The position numbers and the translations under genes were made by a program. A stretch of DNA of 64,000 bases, from positions 1-64,000 of the forward strand of contig CAVSWT010000005.1 of assembly GCA_963731745.1 (NCBI GenBank), read 5' to 3'. The stretch is from CAVSWT01 sp963731745. GTDB lineage: Bacteria > Bacteroidota > Ignavibacteria > Ignavibacteriales > Ignavibacteriaceae. Below are positions 18,311-27,581 of this stretch, piece after piece (within the stretch, counting starts at the first letter, position 1; every line of letters starts with the position of its first letter). The notes below the pieces were generated by a model that worked only from the letters and a program-made list of their open reading frames with translations, was not told where the DNA came from and did no database searches.

Positions 18311-18317
18311 TATATAG

Positions 18318-18373
18318 GTGCTCTACATGTCTTAAAACGAAAATTAACTTTACCACTGAGACATGTAGAGCAC
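18318..18373. repeat. Perfect 15-base inverted repeat between convergent genes
   Basis: The arms GTGCTCTACATGTCT (18318-18332) and AGACATGTAGAGCAC (18359-18373) are exact reverse complements with a 26-base spacer. With one wobble pair the stem extends to 18 pairs. It lies between the convergent serA-like gene and the MqnA-like gene. It could serve as a bidirectional terminator, although neither side has a good T-run. The right arm also resembles a dispersed repeat with a GTCTCAGTGGT core on the minus strand. Confidence 0.7.
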
Positions 18374-18389
18374 TTAGAAACACAAATAT

Positions 18390-19148
18390 TTAATTTACAA
18401 ACTTAATCTCGATCATCTCATCAAGCACGCCATGAAAATATGGAAGCTGCATTAGAACTTGGATACCTTCGACATCCTGCTCTTCCAAATTGAATGTTGT
18501 AGAAGATAAGTTGGATAAGATATAATTTTTAGTTTCTTCAGTAAAGCTTTGCAACTCCGGAATTTTTTCAAATGTATCATAAATTTTTTCTAAATGTTGC
18601 AGCAGATCAGACTCTGCCTTTTTTAAGCTCTCTTCAGAATTGGAAACTAAAATATAATTAACGAAAGGAAGTGACAGTAAATCAACAACTTCTTCGGCAA
18701 AACTTATTCCGTTTTTATATAAATCTTTATCAAAATTTTTATCACCAATTATAACCAGGTTTTTATTTGCATCTTTAAAATTATCAGTAATTAATTTTAT
18801 CTTCACTTCAGCATTGTACATCTCTTTAAACAATATTCTCCCGATAATTACCTCAATCGAAGATGCGTCACCGAATAAGTTTAATTCATTTACAACCTTT
18901 TCGTGCTGCTTAAAATAGATATAATTGTTGCAAAGAGAGCCTTCAAAGGAAATTCCAAATTTCTTTGAAACAAATAATTCTTTATGATTTATTAAATCGG
19001 TGGATGGGATTAAGCCAACATTTTCTTTGCTAGTAATAATTTCTTTTGCAAGCAAAGAAGACGGAGAATATTTTATTTCTTTTTTTAATTCATCGGGTAA
19101 ATTATTTACTATTGCTGAACTAAAAATATTTTGAGGGAAATATAACAT
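18390..19148 (-). CDS. Divergent MqnA/MqnD-like periplasmic-binding-fold protein
   Basis: A 252-residue protein without signal peptide. The N-terminal half has the layout of MqnA/MqnD-type proteins, which use a periplasmic-binding fold for menaquinone synthesis by the futalosine route: VGLIPSTDLINH, then KFGISFEGSLCNNYIYF. The C-terminal half (SFAEEVVDLLSLPFVNYILV) continues the same plan. The similarity is weak and read by eye, and no menaquinone gene is nearby. It could instead be a substrate-binding-like protein of another role. It stands alone, convergent with the serA-like gene across an inverted repeat. Confidence 0.45.
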   Translation of the reverse strand: MLYFPQNIFSSAIVNNLPDELKKEIKYSPSSLLAKEIITSKENVGLIPSTDLINHKELFVSKKFGISFEGSLCNNYIYFKQHEKVVNELNLFGDASSIEVIIGRILFKEMYNAEVKIKLITDNFKDANKNLVIIGDKNFDKDLYKNGISFAEEVVDLLSLPFVNYILVSNSEESLKKAESDLLQHLEKIYDTFEKIPELQSFTEETKNYILSNLSSTTFNLEEQDVEGIQVLMQLPYFHGVLDEMIEIKFVN

Positions 19149-19233
19149 CTTAATTTTAATTTTTATTTACATTTAAACTATCAACAAATAAATTAAAATA
19201 AAAAATTATCATCTGTTAAAGAAACGGAAAATT

Positions 19234-19503
19234 ATGTCACAATATTATAAAACGGATTTAGCAAAGATTCACGACGAAGGATTTTCAGAATATGCTGAAA
19301 AATCATTTAATAATATTTATGATACAATTAAAAAATATCATAAACATGGATTAGTATTAGAATTAGGCTGCGGCACAACTGATATGCTTTGTCAAATTGG
19401 ATTTAAAGTACATAAATCCCACAGCTACGGAAGCTATAATTTTAGGGCTAATCAAACAGTAATTAGGGCTATTAAATACCAATGGAATTTAATTTTAAAA
19501 TAG
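19234..19503 (+). pseudogene. Truncated SAM-dependent methyltransferase remnant
   Basis: An 89-codon open frame that begins like a class I methyltransferase: a helical lead, then VLELGCGT, the SAM-binding motif I, at about residues 41-48. It then loses the fold within twenty residues and stops. A normal enzyme would be 200 residues or more. The remaining bases to 19503 do not continue the fold in other frames as far as I can read. The next gene is only 7 bases away on the other strand, so the 3' part is missing and not merely shifted. AACGGA before the ATG is a fair ribosome site. It is probably a deletion remnant. Confidence 0.6.
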
Positions 19504-19510
19504 AATTTTA

Positions 19511-20029
19511 TTATTTCCTGGTATAATGTATTCTCCATTTCAATTCCCAGTTTTTCCCATCGTCTTTTGAAATTTCCCAGTCCCAATCAAATTTATTTTT
19601 CTCGATATTATAAAAAACCATCCGCTGTTGAATTGTTTTGCCTTTTGGGGTTATTGCATCTCTCGATAAAGTCATTTTGCCATTTTCAAAATTTCCGGTA
19701 AAATCAAGATAACTTCCTTCATTATCAACCCAAGTCTGCTGCCAAATATTTCTACGTGAATTGTAAAGCGACAAGCTACGGCCAATTAATGAAATAGCGG
19801 GATTTCCATTAAAATTTTCTTCTACAACGCAGCCGCCTAAAATTTTTCTTATGGTATTAGAACCAGTTGCTGTGCTTCCGTCATCGTTTTTCCATTCGGC
19901 TTTCCAATCGCCAACCCAAAAATCAAATTGTTTAGCTTCAGGCGATGAACAATTATTATTCGCTTGTGCAAATAAAACTCCATTTGTTGCTAGCAAAAAT
20001 AAAATGAGAACTAAATAACTTATTTTCAT
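19511..20029 (-). CDS. Exported DUF1579-like protein
   Basis: A 172-residue secreted protein with a signal peptide (LLATNGVLFAQA, cleaved near residue 22). The mature part starts with FDFWVGDWKAEW, the hallmark opening of DUF1579-type lipocalin-like beta-barrels, followed by repeated strands ending in GKNWELKWRIHYTRK. The function of the family is unknown; a small-ligand binding role is a guess from the fold. AAAGGA is the ribosome site about 9 bases before ATG. The sequence just upstream (20056-20120) can fold into a rod-like RNA, which could influence expression. Confidence 0.7.
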   Translation of the reverse strand: MKISYLVLILFLLATNGVLFAQANNNCSSPEAKQFDFWVGDWKAEWKNDDGSTATGSNTIRKILGGCVVEENFNGNPAISLIGRSLSLYNSRRNIWQQTWVDNEGSYLDFTGNFENGKMTLSRDAITPKGKTIQQRMVFYNIEKNKFDWDWEISKDDGKNWELKWRIHYTRK

Positions 20030-20055
20030 ATTGAAACATCCTTTCTTTTAATAGA

Positions 20056-20120
20056 TTCAATCCCCTCGTCTTGAAAGAGACTGCAGCGGGCAGCTGATAA
20101 TTAAAGACTTAGGGATTGAA
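20056..20120 (-). promoter_or_regulatory. Candidate structured RNA in 5' leader of DUF1579-like gene
   Basis: Three nested stems separated by internal loops can be drawn. The outer stem is TTCAATCCC / GGGATTGAA (20056-20064 with 20112-20120). The middle stem is GTCTT / AAGAC (20068-20072 with 20104-20108), and the apical hairpin is CTGC / GCAG (20081-20084 with 20090-20093). The first internal loop is symmetric (3 and 3 bases). No T-run follows on the minus strand, so it is not a plain intrinsic terminator. The ribosome site of the downstream gene comes shortly after the element. No known riboswitch class is recognised. Confidence 0.4.
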
Positions 20121-20124
20121 AAAA

Positions 20125-21975
20125 TTATTTAATTAAAATTAGTTTTTTGGACTCTGAAAAAATTTGGTTTTGTGCGGAACCAGCATTGAATACCAACAGG
20201 CGATAAAAGTAAACCCCACTATGAAACGCTTCCGCATTAAAATTAATTTCATAATTGCCGGGCGGTTGTTCTTTATTCAGCAAGGTTGTCACCTCTTTCC
20301 CTAAAATGTCGTAGACTTTTAATTGAACAGATGAGAACGATTTATTTTGTGGAGATGACGGTAATGAATATCTAATTTTCGTAACTGGATTAAATGGATT
20401 TGGGTAATTTTGTTCAAGTTTAAATTCGTTCGGCTTTAATTCTGATTTTTCTTTTACTCCTGTAACTTCACCTTCGGTTATTGTTTTAAATTGATTTGGA
20501 GTGACATCTTTAAAAATATCAATTATTCCGCTCGGCCAAATAACTTCTAACGAATCTATAATTACTGCATCGCCTAATCCAAAATGAACGATCAAACTAT
20601 TTTGACTATTAAAACTATTTTGTGCCTGCACTTCACGAAATTGCCACATAGCTTTACCAGAAATAGTAGCTTTTAATTTTACTTTTGCACCAATTGCAGA
20701 TCTATTGCTCTGTATACCAATCAGTTTTAATTTTAGGCAGCCGTTTCCGTTATCATTATCATTTTTAAAAATACCATTACCGCCGGAAGCGCCAATAATG
20801 AATACATCAAGATCACCGTCATTGTCATAGTCACCAATTGTAACTCCCCTTTCACCTGCACTTACTGCAATTGCATTTTTCACATTTTTAAATGTTCCAT
20901 CACCGTTATTGTGAAAGTAAAAAGTTTGACCTTCACTCGTAATTATAAAATCAAGAAATCCATCATTATCAAAATCGCCCCAAGCATTAGCTAAACATTG
21001 TGCTCTTGTCAATTCCAGATTTGCTGGTGAGTTAGTATAATTACCGTCATTGTTTATATAAAATCTATTGACCGCCGAACCATAATTTGTAAGAAAACCA
21101 TCAAGATCTCCATCATTGTCAAAATCAATCCAGTTATATACTTGTCCGTCTTGTAAATCTGTTCCGATGGGGCTAGAATCAATTCTTTCAAAGCCCACGG
21201 CTCCATTTTCAATCAAAGTATTTTTGAATATATAGTCTCGTGCAGATGAACCAGAGGCAGGGCCGCTGGCAATAAATAAATCAATGTCTCCATCTAAATC
21301 ATAATCAGACCATGTGGCAACTGTATATGGAGCAATATGATCAGTAAATTCATAACCCGTTTGTTTTGTAAATGTATAATTAGGCGGACCATCATTATGA
21401 TAAAGTTGATTTGGAATTGAGCCACCCGGCACAAAGCCGGCAGGATGAACAATAATCAAATCAACATTCCCATCGTTATCATAATCACCCCAGGCGGCGG
21501 TCCAACCTCTATTACCAAAGCTATCAGCAATTGCGCCTTCTGTAATCTTAGAGAAACTCCCATCTCCATTATTTTTAAATAAGAATGATTCAGCACCTGC
21601 AGAATAAAAATCTATATTTCCATCATTATTATAATCTGCCCAGCTGCCGCCACTGCCAGGAGAAGTACCAGGAATTATCGAAGCAGTCTTCTTTTTAAAG
21701 TATAAATTTTTTGTGAAATTACCATTTCCATTATTGGTATATAAATAATCGTTATTTGCAAAAAGATCTAAATTTCCATCATTGTTATAATCTATCCAGG
21801 CAGTACCAGGATAACCAGATGGAAATGAATCAGTCACTACCGGGTTGGACTTATCAGTAATTCTTGTAAACGATTGAGCCTTTAATGAAACATTCATAAA
21901 AATGACTATAATTATTAGAGCAGATTTAAAAGAGAGTAATTTATTTAAAATAATTGTGCTGCAAACTTTATGCAT
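20125..21975 (-). CDS. VCBS/FG-GAP repeat protein with ASPIC/UnbV domain and T9SS tail
   Basis: A 616-residue surface protein. After a signal region come at least seven FG-GAP/VCBS-type repeats with calcium-binding loops such as DYNNDGNLDLF, DYDNDGNVDLI, DYDLDGDIDLF and DFDNDGDLDGF, which fold as an integrin-like beta-propeller. About residues 405-500 match an ASPIC/UnbV-type domain (LKLKLIGIQSNRSAIGAKV, then VHFGLGDA and SLEVIWPSG). The C-terminus is a T9SS type A sorting tail (EQNYPNPFNPVTKIRYSL, ending KKLILIK). It should be calcium-stabilised and displayed at the cell surface, probably for binding or adhesion. It lies downstream of the response regulator and sensor kinase on the same strand. 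Confidence 0.85.
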   Translation of the reverse strand: MHKVCSTIILNKLLSFKSALIIIVIFMNVSLKAQSFTRITDKSNPVVTDSFPSGYPGTAWIDYNNDGNLDLFANNDYLYTNNGNGNFTKNLYFKKKTASIIPGTSPGSGGSWADYNNDGNIDFYSAGAESFLFKNNGDGSFSKITEGAIADSFGNRGWTAAWGDYDNDGNVDLIIVHPAGFVPGGSIPNQLYHNDGPPNYTFTKQTGYEFTDHIAPYTVATWSDYDLDGDIDLFIASGPASGSSARDYIFKNTLIENGAVGFERIDSSPIGTDLQDGQVYNWIDFDNDGDLDGFLTNYGSAVNRFYINNDGNYTNSPANLELTRAQCLANAWGDFDNDGFLDFIITSEGQTFYFHNNGDGTFKNVKNAIAVSAGERGVTIGDYDNDGDLDVFIIGASGGNGIFKNDNDNGNGCLKLKLIGIQSNRSAIGAKVKLKATISGKAMWQFREVQAQNSFNSQNSLIVHFGLGDAVIIDSLEVIWPSGIIDIFKDVTPNQFKTITEGEVTGVKEKSELKPNEFKLEQNYPNPFNPVTKIRYSLPSSPQNKSFSSVQLKVYDILGKEVTTLLNKEQPPGNYEINFNAEAFHSGVYFYRLLVFNAGSAQNQIFSESKKLILIK

Positions 21976-22079
21976 TTAACACCTCGCGTAAACAATGAAT
22001 TTATAAACTGGAATTTTATTTTAAATAATAGGTATTTAAAATGAAGGGCGGTATCCTTCAATTTGGGGGATTTTAAAAA

Positions 22080-22709
22080 CTAAATTAAATTTTGTTGTTC
22101 AGCTTTTTCTATTGCTTGTGCTTTAGAATGAACTTCAAGCTTGAAATAAATATTTTTGATATGCGAACGTACAGTTTCTTTATCAATAAATAATTCGTCG
22201 GCAATCATTGTATAGCTTTTGCCTTTTGAAAGAAGCTGAAGCACTTCCGTTTCGCGCGGGCTTAATGGTGATGAAGAATTTTTATGAAAAGATTTCACAA
22301 CCATTCTTGCAATATTTGTACTCATTGGCGCACCGCCGTTGTGCACTTCTATTATGGAATCAATTAATTTTTTGGGAGAAATATTTTTTGTTAGATAACC
22401 AGCTGCCCCGGCACATAATGCATTAAATACTATTTGATCATTTTCATGAACGGTTACTGCAATTATATCAATTTCAGAATTAATTTTTTTAATTCTTTTT
22501 ATCCCCTCAATTCCCGATATTCCGGGTAATTCTATGTCCATTAAAATAATATCAGGATTATCTTTCTGCAGATTTTCGATCGAATGTTCACAGTATTCAT
22601 ATTTGCCGGTGCATTCAAGAAAATCGGTTTCATCAATAAATCCGGCAAAACTTTCTCTAATCAGTTCGTCATCTTCTACAATTACTACTTTAATTTTTTC
22701 TATGTCCAT
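22080..22709 (-). CDS. NarL/FixJ-family response regulator
   Basis: A 209-residue two-component transcription regulator. The receiver domain (1-120) has the acidic pair E12-D13-D14, the phospho-acceptor D58 in LMDIELPG, and the Thr and Lys positions in VTVHENDQ and YLTKNISPKK. The C-terminal LuxR-type helix-turn-helix reads SPRETEVLQLLSKGKSYTMIADEL, then ETVRSHIKNIYFKL. It lies about 50 bases downstream of the histidine kinase gene, its obvious partner. Targets are unknown; the T9SS surface protein just downstream is a candidate. All key residues are present. Confidence 0.93.
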   Translation of the reverse strand: MDIEKIKVVIVEDDELIRESFAGFIDETDFLECTGKYEYCEHSIENLQKDNPDIILMDIELPGISGIEGIKRIKKINSEIDIIAVTVHENDQIVFNALCAGAAGYLTKNISPKKLIDSIIEVHNGGAPMSTNIARMVVKSFHKNSSSPLSPRETEVLQLLSKGKSYTMIADELFIDKETVRSHIKNIYFKLEVHSKAQAIEKAEQQNLI

Positions 22710-22761
22710 GAAAAATGGTAATTTTTATGAACAAGTTCGTTAAAAAAAGGAAGGATTTCAA

Positions 22762-25700
22762 TCAGTTAAGAAACATTTCTTTTTGAGGAATTTTGCACTT
22801 AAAAATGATTTTTGTACCATGCCCAATTCTTGAATCAATATTTAATATGCCATTAATTTTTTCCGCCCTTCTGCGCATATTATTTAAACCATTTCCCTTG
22901 GATTCTTCCAGAATTGAAAAGCCCTCACCATCATCGGCAAGAGTAATTTCCAATTCATCATTTATAATTTCTGATTTTAAAATGATTTTATTACCGTTTG
23001 AATATTTAAGAGAATTGTTCATTCCTTCTTTAAAATATTAATGAAAGATGGCGTCTCAAATCTACAGGCAGCAGTTCAGCTTTCAGATTTTCAGAAATTT
23101 CACTTACTTCAAAATGAATATCTGTTTCATTAAAAATATCGTCGCCAAAATCTTTAAGTCTAATAATCAATTCATACAGCGAATTATTTTTGGGATCAAT
23201 GGACCAGATAAAATCTTTTGTGCCCGAGTAAAGCTGCGATGAATTTTCCGAAATTTTATTTAACAACGGTTCAACGGAAATAAAAGATTCTGGTAGTTTT
23301 CTTTTAATCAATTCCGTTAGTATTGATATTCTTGTTAACCTATGCCCGATTTCATCATGAAAATCTGCAGCGGTTTGCCTTCTCACATTGTCTCTCTCTT
23401 CAAGTTTTATTTTTTCTATTTCGATCGCTTTTTTCAATCTTCGACTCATTACAATTCTATAAATAGAGTAAACGAGAATCAAACCACATAATATCGCTAT
23501 GAAAATAAACCACCAGGTTTTCCAGAAAGGTGGTAATATTAATATTTCTATTTCGGCATTATCATTACTCCATACGCCGCTGCTATTACTTCCCATTACT
23601 TTGAAATTATATTCACTCGGAGATAAGTTTTTATATTGAACAAAATTAATATTTCCGGATGATACCCAATCATTTTCAATTCCGGATAATTTATATTTAA
23701 ATAAAACCTTTTTGGGATTAGAATAATCAAGTGCAGTGAAATTGATTTGAATATAATTTTGATCGTAATTCAATTTTATTTTTTGGGATGGATTAACAAT
23801 TACCTGTTCATCTTTTTCATTATCTCCAAATTTTAATGATGTAATATAAACCGGCGGGGAAAAACTTGCCGGCTTAATATCTTCAGGATCAAAAACACAA
23901 AGCTCTTTCTGATTGCCGAAATAAATTTTTCCGTCGCTGCCTAAAAGAGATGCATTTTGCATAAAAAGATTGCTTGAGATTCCATCTTTTGTGTCAAAGT
24001 TTTCAAAATTTTTATCTCGGATGTTAAATTTACTTATGCCTTTATTTGTACTTATCCATAAATTACCATAATAGTCAGCAACAATTGAATTTATCACTCC
24101 ATTAGGCAATCCATTTTTTTCAAAGAATTTTTCAAATCCGTCAATTTGCTGATTATATTTATTTAAGCCATAACTGGTGCCTATCCAGAGATTTCTACTA
24201 TTATCTTCGCAGATGGAAAAAACATAATTATTACTTAGGCTATTTTTCTTTTTGTCACTATGATTATATAAAACAATTGTACTGTCATTATCATTATATT
24301 TAAATAACCCTGCGTAAGTTCCAATCCAAATATTATTGGTGTTGTCTTCAAATAAGGTAAGAATGTAATCATCCTGATTATCTGCTTTTGTTTCAGAATT
24401 TACTTTTGTAATTATTTTAGCAGCATTAGCATTAACTTGATCTAAAAGGAAAAGTCCAAAGCCCTCTGTGCCAATCCAGAGTCTTTTTTTTGAATCCAAC
24501 ATTAAAGAAGAAATTGGAATTCCATTAAAATTGTCTCTTACGTTTTTTTTCAAGTTTACATTTACCGCCTTATTTCTAAATAGATTATATAAACTTAAAC
24601 CGGTCCGACTGCCTACCCATAATTTTGAACCGTCGATTGCGAGAGCTTTAATTGGGTTGTACATTTTCTCATCTTTTTTAAGATATTCCAATGTTTGATT
24701 CACTGTATCCAACTTCAAAATTCCTGCATAAAAAGAACCTATAATTATTTCTCCTGTTTTAGATTCGGCAATTGCTTTTACAGGCATGGACTTTAATACA
24801 TCAGAAGAATTGTTATAGACAAAGTAGTTTCTAAAATTTTGTGCTTGGGAAATTATTTTACTAACCCCAACTTCATATGTCGACGTCCAAATAATTCCAC
24901 CTTTATCCACGACGATTTGATTAATAAATTTGCTAACAGTGTGTGCTTGCAAACCATATTCAAAATTAATTTTTACATATTGGTCTGCTGCCACATCTAA
25001 TTTATATAAACCATTCTGTGTTCCTGTAATAATATTACCAAAATGGTCTTCGTTAATAGTAGTAATAAAATGGGGCTGTTTGGGATTAGATATATTTTGC
25101 TCAGGCTTATATATCTTTTCAATTCCGTAATTTTCATTAAGTTGAATCAATCCATTACTTCCGAGCCAGAGATTATTTTTTGAATCTTTAAAAATCAATT
25201 TTATATAATAATTTTTAAATTCTTCAGTTAAAGTGGTATCAAAGCTTCCGTTGGTTAGATTGTATTTGTATAATTTTCCGTTGGAACAGATCAATAGAAA
25301 ATTATCATCTGCTAATAAATTGGTAACAGGATAGTTCTTATTGGAAAGTGAGTCAGCCGGATTTTCAGGCAGATTAACTTTATAAAATAATTTTTTATTT
25401 ACATCGAATTTATTCAGTATGCTTGAGTTTAACCCGCTCCAAATATTTCCAAATTTATCTTGGGCAATTGACCAAATAATATTTGAGCTAATCGAGTTGC
25501 CATTATTACTAAGGTATCTTTCAAACTTTTCAGTTTGAGGATTGAATTTATTTAATCCGCCACCCCACGTACCAATCCAAATATTTCCTTGCTGATCTTC
25601 AAATAAAGATATTACATCATCAAAACTAATTGATGTTGAATCGTTTGCATCATGCCTGAATACTTTGTAATCTGTGCCGTCATATTTTACCAGTCCAAAC

Positions 25701-25867
25701 ATGGTTCCAAACCACAGATAACCTTTATGATCAACAAGCATTGTATAAGTTAGATTTAATGAGACACCTTCATCGAGTGAAAGTTTTTCAACCTTATATA
25801 TTTGCGGGAGAATAAAGGCCGGGCCTAATAAAACTATTAATATTATTTTTTTTAGTGTGTTAAACAT
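22762..25867 (-). CDS. Propeller-type sensor histidine kinase, frameshifted
   Basis: A membrane sensor kinase of about 1034 residues once one frameshift is undone. A signal peptide is followed by some 14 two-component-regulator propeller repeats (GNIWIGTWGGGLNKFN, NNIWIGTYAGLFKYN) and a Y_Y_Y domain near 680-760. Then come a membrane segment (WWFIFIAILCGLILVYSIY), a HisKA_3 dimerisation domain with phospho-acceptor H837 in DFHDEIGHRL, and an HATPase domain (DDGEGFS, GNGLNNMRRRAEKI). As given, the frame ends at 23030 after HLSLIF. Dropping one base of the A4 run at 23032-23035 joins it to IFKEGMNNSLKYS, the expected N box. The partner regulator follows directly. The ligand is unknown, possibly a sugar polymer or envelope signal. 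Confidence 0.85.
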
Positions 25868-25988
25868 TTAATATAATAGGATAATTTTCATGCTTATCAA
25901 TTAGAATTGAACATAAGTAATATATTCTTTATTCAAAAGAAAAATATAACTCAGATTGGGGGATTTGTTAAGATTCCTTTAAAAGAAA

Positions 25989-26012
25989 AAAGGGCGCAGA
26001 AATACGCCCTTT
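25989..26012 (-). terminator. Intrinsic terminator after rplS
   Basis: An 8-base stem (AAAGGGCG / CGCCCTTT) with an 8-base loop; on the minus strand it runs into a T-rich tract. It closes the long block that ends with rplS. Confidence 0.9.
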
Positions 26013-26033
26013 AGAAATATTTTATTTTAATAA

Positions 26034-26375
26034 TTAACTTTTCGATTTAATCCTAGCAGCTTTACCAGAAAGTTTTCTCAGATAATAAAGTTTTGCTCTT
26101 CTTACATTTCCTTCTCTCAACAATTCTATCTTTGCGATTTTCGGTGAGTTTAATGGAAAAATTCTTTCTACCCCAACTCCGCTGGAAATTTTTCTCACTG
26201 TAAAAGTCTTTTGTGCTCCAGCACCTCTTATACTAATTACATCTCCTTCGAAAGGCTGTACTCTTTCCTTATCGCCTTCAATCACTCTTACATGTACCCG
26301 AACATGATCGCCGGGATTAAATCTTGGCAAATCAGATCTCATTTGATCAGGTAATACATTATTTAAGTTAACCAT
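26034..26375 (-). CDS. rplS: 50S ribosomal protein L19
   Basis: A ribosomal protein at the 30S-50S interface, needed for subunit joining. At 113 residues it has the standard size. Typical blocks are present: RFNPGDHVRVHVRVIEG, RVQPFEGDVISIRG, FTVRKISSGVGVERIFPL and LYYLRKLSGKAARIK. The ATG at 26373-26375 is chosen over a GTG four codons earlier because GGAG sits 7 bases before it. It follows trmD closely, the widely conserved rpsP-rimM-trmD-rplS order, and a strong terminator comes after. Confidence 0.97.
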   Translation of the reverse strand: MVNLNNVLPDQMRSDLPRFNPGDHVRVHVRVIEGDKERVQPFEGDVISIRGAGAQKTFTVRKISSGVGVERIFPLNSPKIAKIELLREGNVRRAKLYYLRKLSGKAARIKSKS

Positions 26376-26386
26376 TTTATTCTCCA

Positions 26387-27061
26387 CTAATTATTATAAT
26401 TTTTCCATTTATCAGTTAATATTTTTGACTGCTCTTTTTTCCACTCATTTATTTTTTTTTCATTACCTGACAATAAAACTTCAGGAACTTTCATACCTCT
26501 ATATTCAGCAGGCCTAGTATAATGAGGAGCTTCAATAACTTCCCCATCCTGAAAAGAATCATTAAGAGCAGACTCACTATCGTTTAGAACACCGGGGATA
26601 AGTCTAATCACAGCATCGGTTATAATTAATGCAGGAAGTTCACCACCGGTTAAAACGAAATTTCCAATTGATATTTCATCAGTTGCAAATTTCTCTCTAA
26701 CCCGGTCATCTATTTCCTTATAATGTCCGGCTACTATTAAAATATTCTCAGCCAAAGAAAGTTTATTAGCATATTTCTGATCAAATTTTTTACCTTTAGG
26801 TGAAGTAAAAATTATATGCTGATAATCTCTTTCCTTTAACAATTTTTCAATGCATTCAAAAAATGGCTCAGGCTTTAAAACCATACCAGAACCGCCGCCA
26901 AAAGGCTTATCGTCGATTTGCCTATGTTTATTAAAAGCAAAATCTCTTAGATTATGAAGATAGGTTTCCGCTTTTTTCTTGTCTTTCGCCCTTTTTAGAA
27001 TGCTATGCTCAAGAGGGCTGTTAAGAAGATCCGGAACCGCAGAAATTATATCAATCCTCAT
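26387..27061 (-). CDS. trmD: tRNA (guanine-37-N1)-methyltransferase
   Basis: A SAM-dependent enzyme that methylates G37 next to the anticodon, preventing +1 frameshifting in translation. It has the trefoil-knot SPOUT fold: RIDIISAVPDLL at the start, GGGSGMVLKPEP, FTSPKGKKFDQ, IGNFVLTGGELPALIITDAV (knot and SAM pocket) and APHYTRPAEYRGMKVPEVLLSG. Three ATG codons in a row occur at 27061-27067, with another at 27076; 27061, giving MRID, matches the family start best. It overlaps the end of rimM by about 11 bases, indicating translational coupling. Confidence 0.96.
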   Translation of the reverse strand: MRIDIISAVPDLLNSPLEHSILKRAKDKKKAETYLHNLRDFAFNKHRQIDDKPFGGGSGMVLKPEPFFECIEKLLKERDYQHIIFTSPKGKKFDQKYANKLSLAENILIVAGHYKEIDDRVREKFATDEISIGNFVLTGGELPALIITDAVIRLIPGVLNDSESALNDSFQDGEVIEAPHYTRPAEYRGMKVPEVLLSGNEKKINEWKKEQSKILTDKWKNYNN

Positions 27062-27566
27062 CATCATACAACTCATTGCCGGATTTTAAGATCAAAATCT
27101 TTTCTTTGGGATCAAAATTTTCAATTAAGTCCGATAAAGCCGGAATCAATAATTCTGATCCCTTATCATCTTCAATCAAATAAACATCATTTGCAGGATA
27201 AGTAAGAACATCTTTAATAATGCCAAGTAATTTTTTGTTTCTATAAACCTTGCTTCCAATTAAATCATGAATGAAAAAATAATTTTCGGGGAGTTTAACC
27301 ACATTGGTTTCATCTACAAAAATTTCTTTTCCTAAAAGAATTTTGGCATCATTTTCATTATCAAAGTTTCTAAATTTTAAAGCGAAAAAATTATTTTTTT
27401 GATTAATAGAATCAACCAAAAATTCTTTTTTTTCTCCAAAAAAATCTAAGTAAACTTTTTTCAAATTAAAAAAACGTTCTGGAAAATCGGAATAGGATAA
27501 AATTTTAACAAAGCCATCCTTTCCAATAATCGAAACGATTTTTGCAATAAGAAAATATTCGTTCAC
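27051..27566 (-). CDS. rimM: 16S rRNA processing protein RimM
   Basis: An assembly factor that binds S19 and helps mature the 30S head. It has 171 residues: an N-terminal RimM barrel (IAKIVSIIGKDGFVKI) and a C-terminal PRC-barrel (FIHDLIGSKVYRNKKLLGIIKDVL, then ELLIPAL). The start is GTG at 27566, as no ATG fits before the first motif. It lies between khpA and trmD, in the conserved order. Confidence 0.93.
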   Translation of the reverse strand: MNEYFLIAKIVSIIGKDGFVKILSYSDFPERFFNLKKVYLDFFGEKKEFLVDSINQKNNFFALKFRNFDNENDAKILLGKEIFVDETNVVKLPENYFFIHDLIGSKVYRNKKLLGIIKDVLTYPANDVYLIEDDKGSELLIPALSDLIENFDPKEKILILKSGNELYDDED

Positions 27567-27581
27567 AAAAAGAACAAAAAA

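Noticed and set aside
20056..20120. Hammerhead-like ribozyme
   Set aside because: A CTGATAA and a GAAA occur, but the core CTGATGA is not present and the stems do not form the three-way junction.
20056..20120. Plain intrinsic terminator of the VCBS protein gene
   Set aside because: The stem is interrupted by internal loops and no T-run follows on the minus strand.
20125..21975. CRISPR-like or DNA repeat array suggested by repeated DYDNDGD codons
   Set aside because: The similarity is at protein level, units vary in length, and there are no constant DNA repeats with unique spacers.
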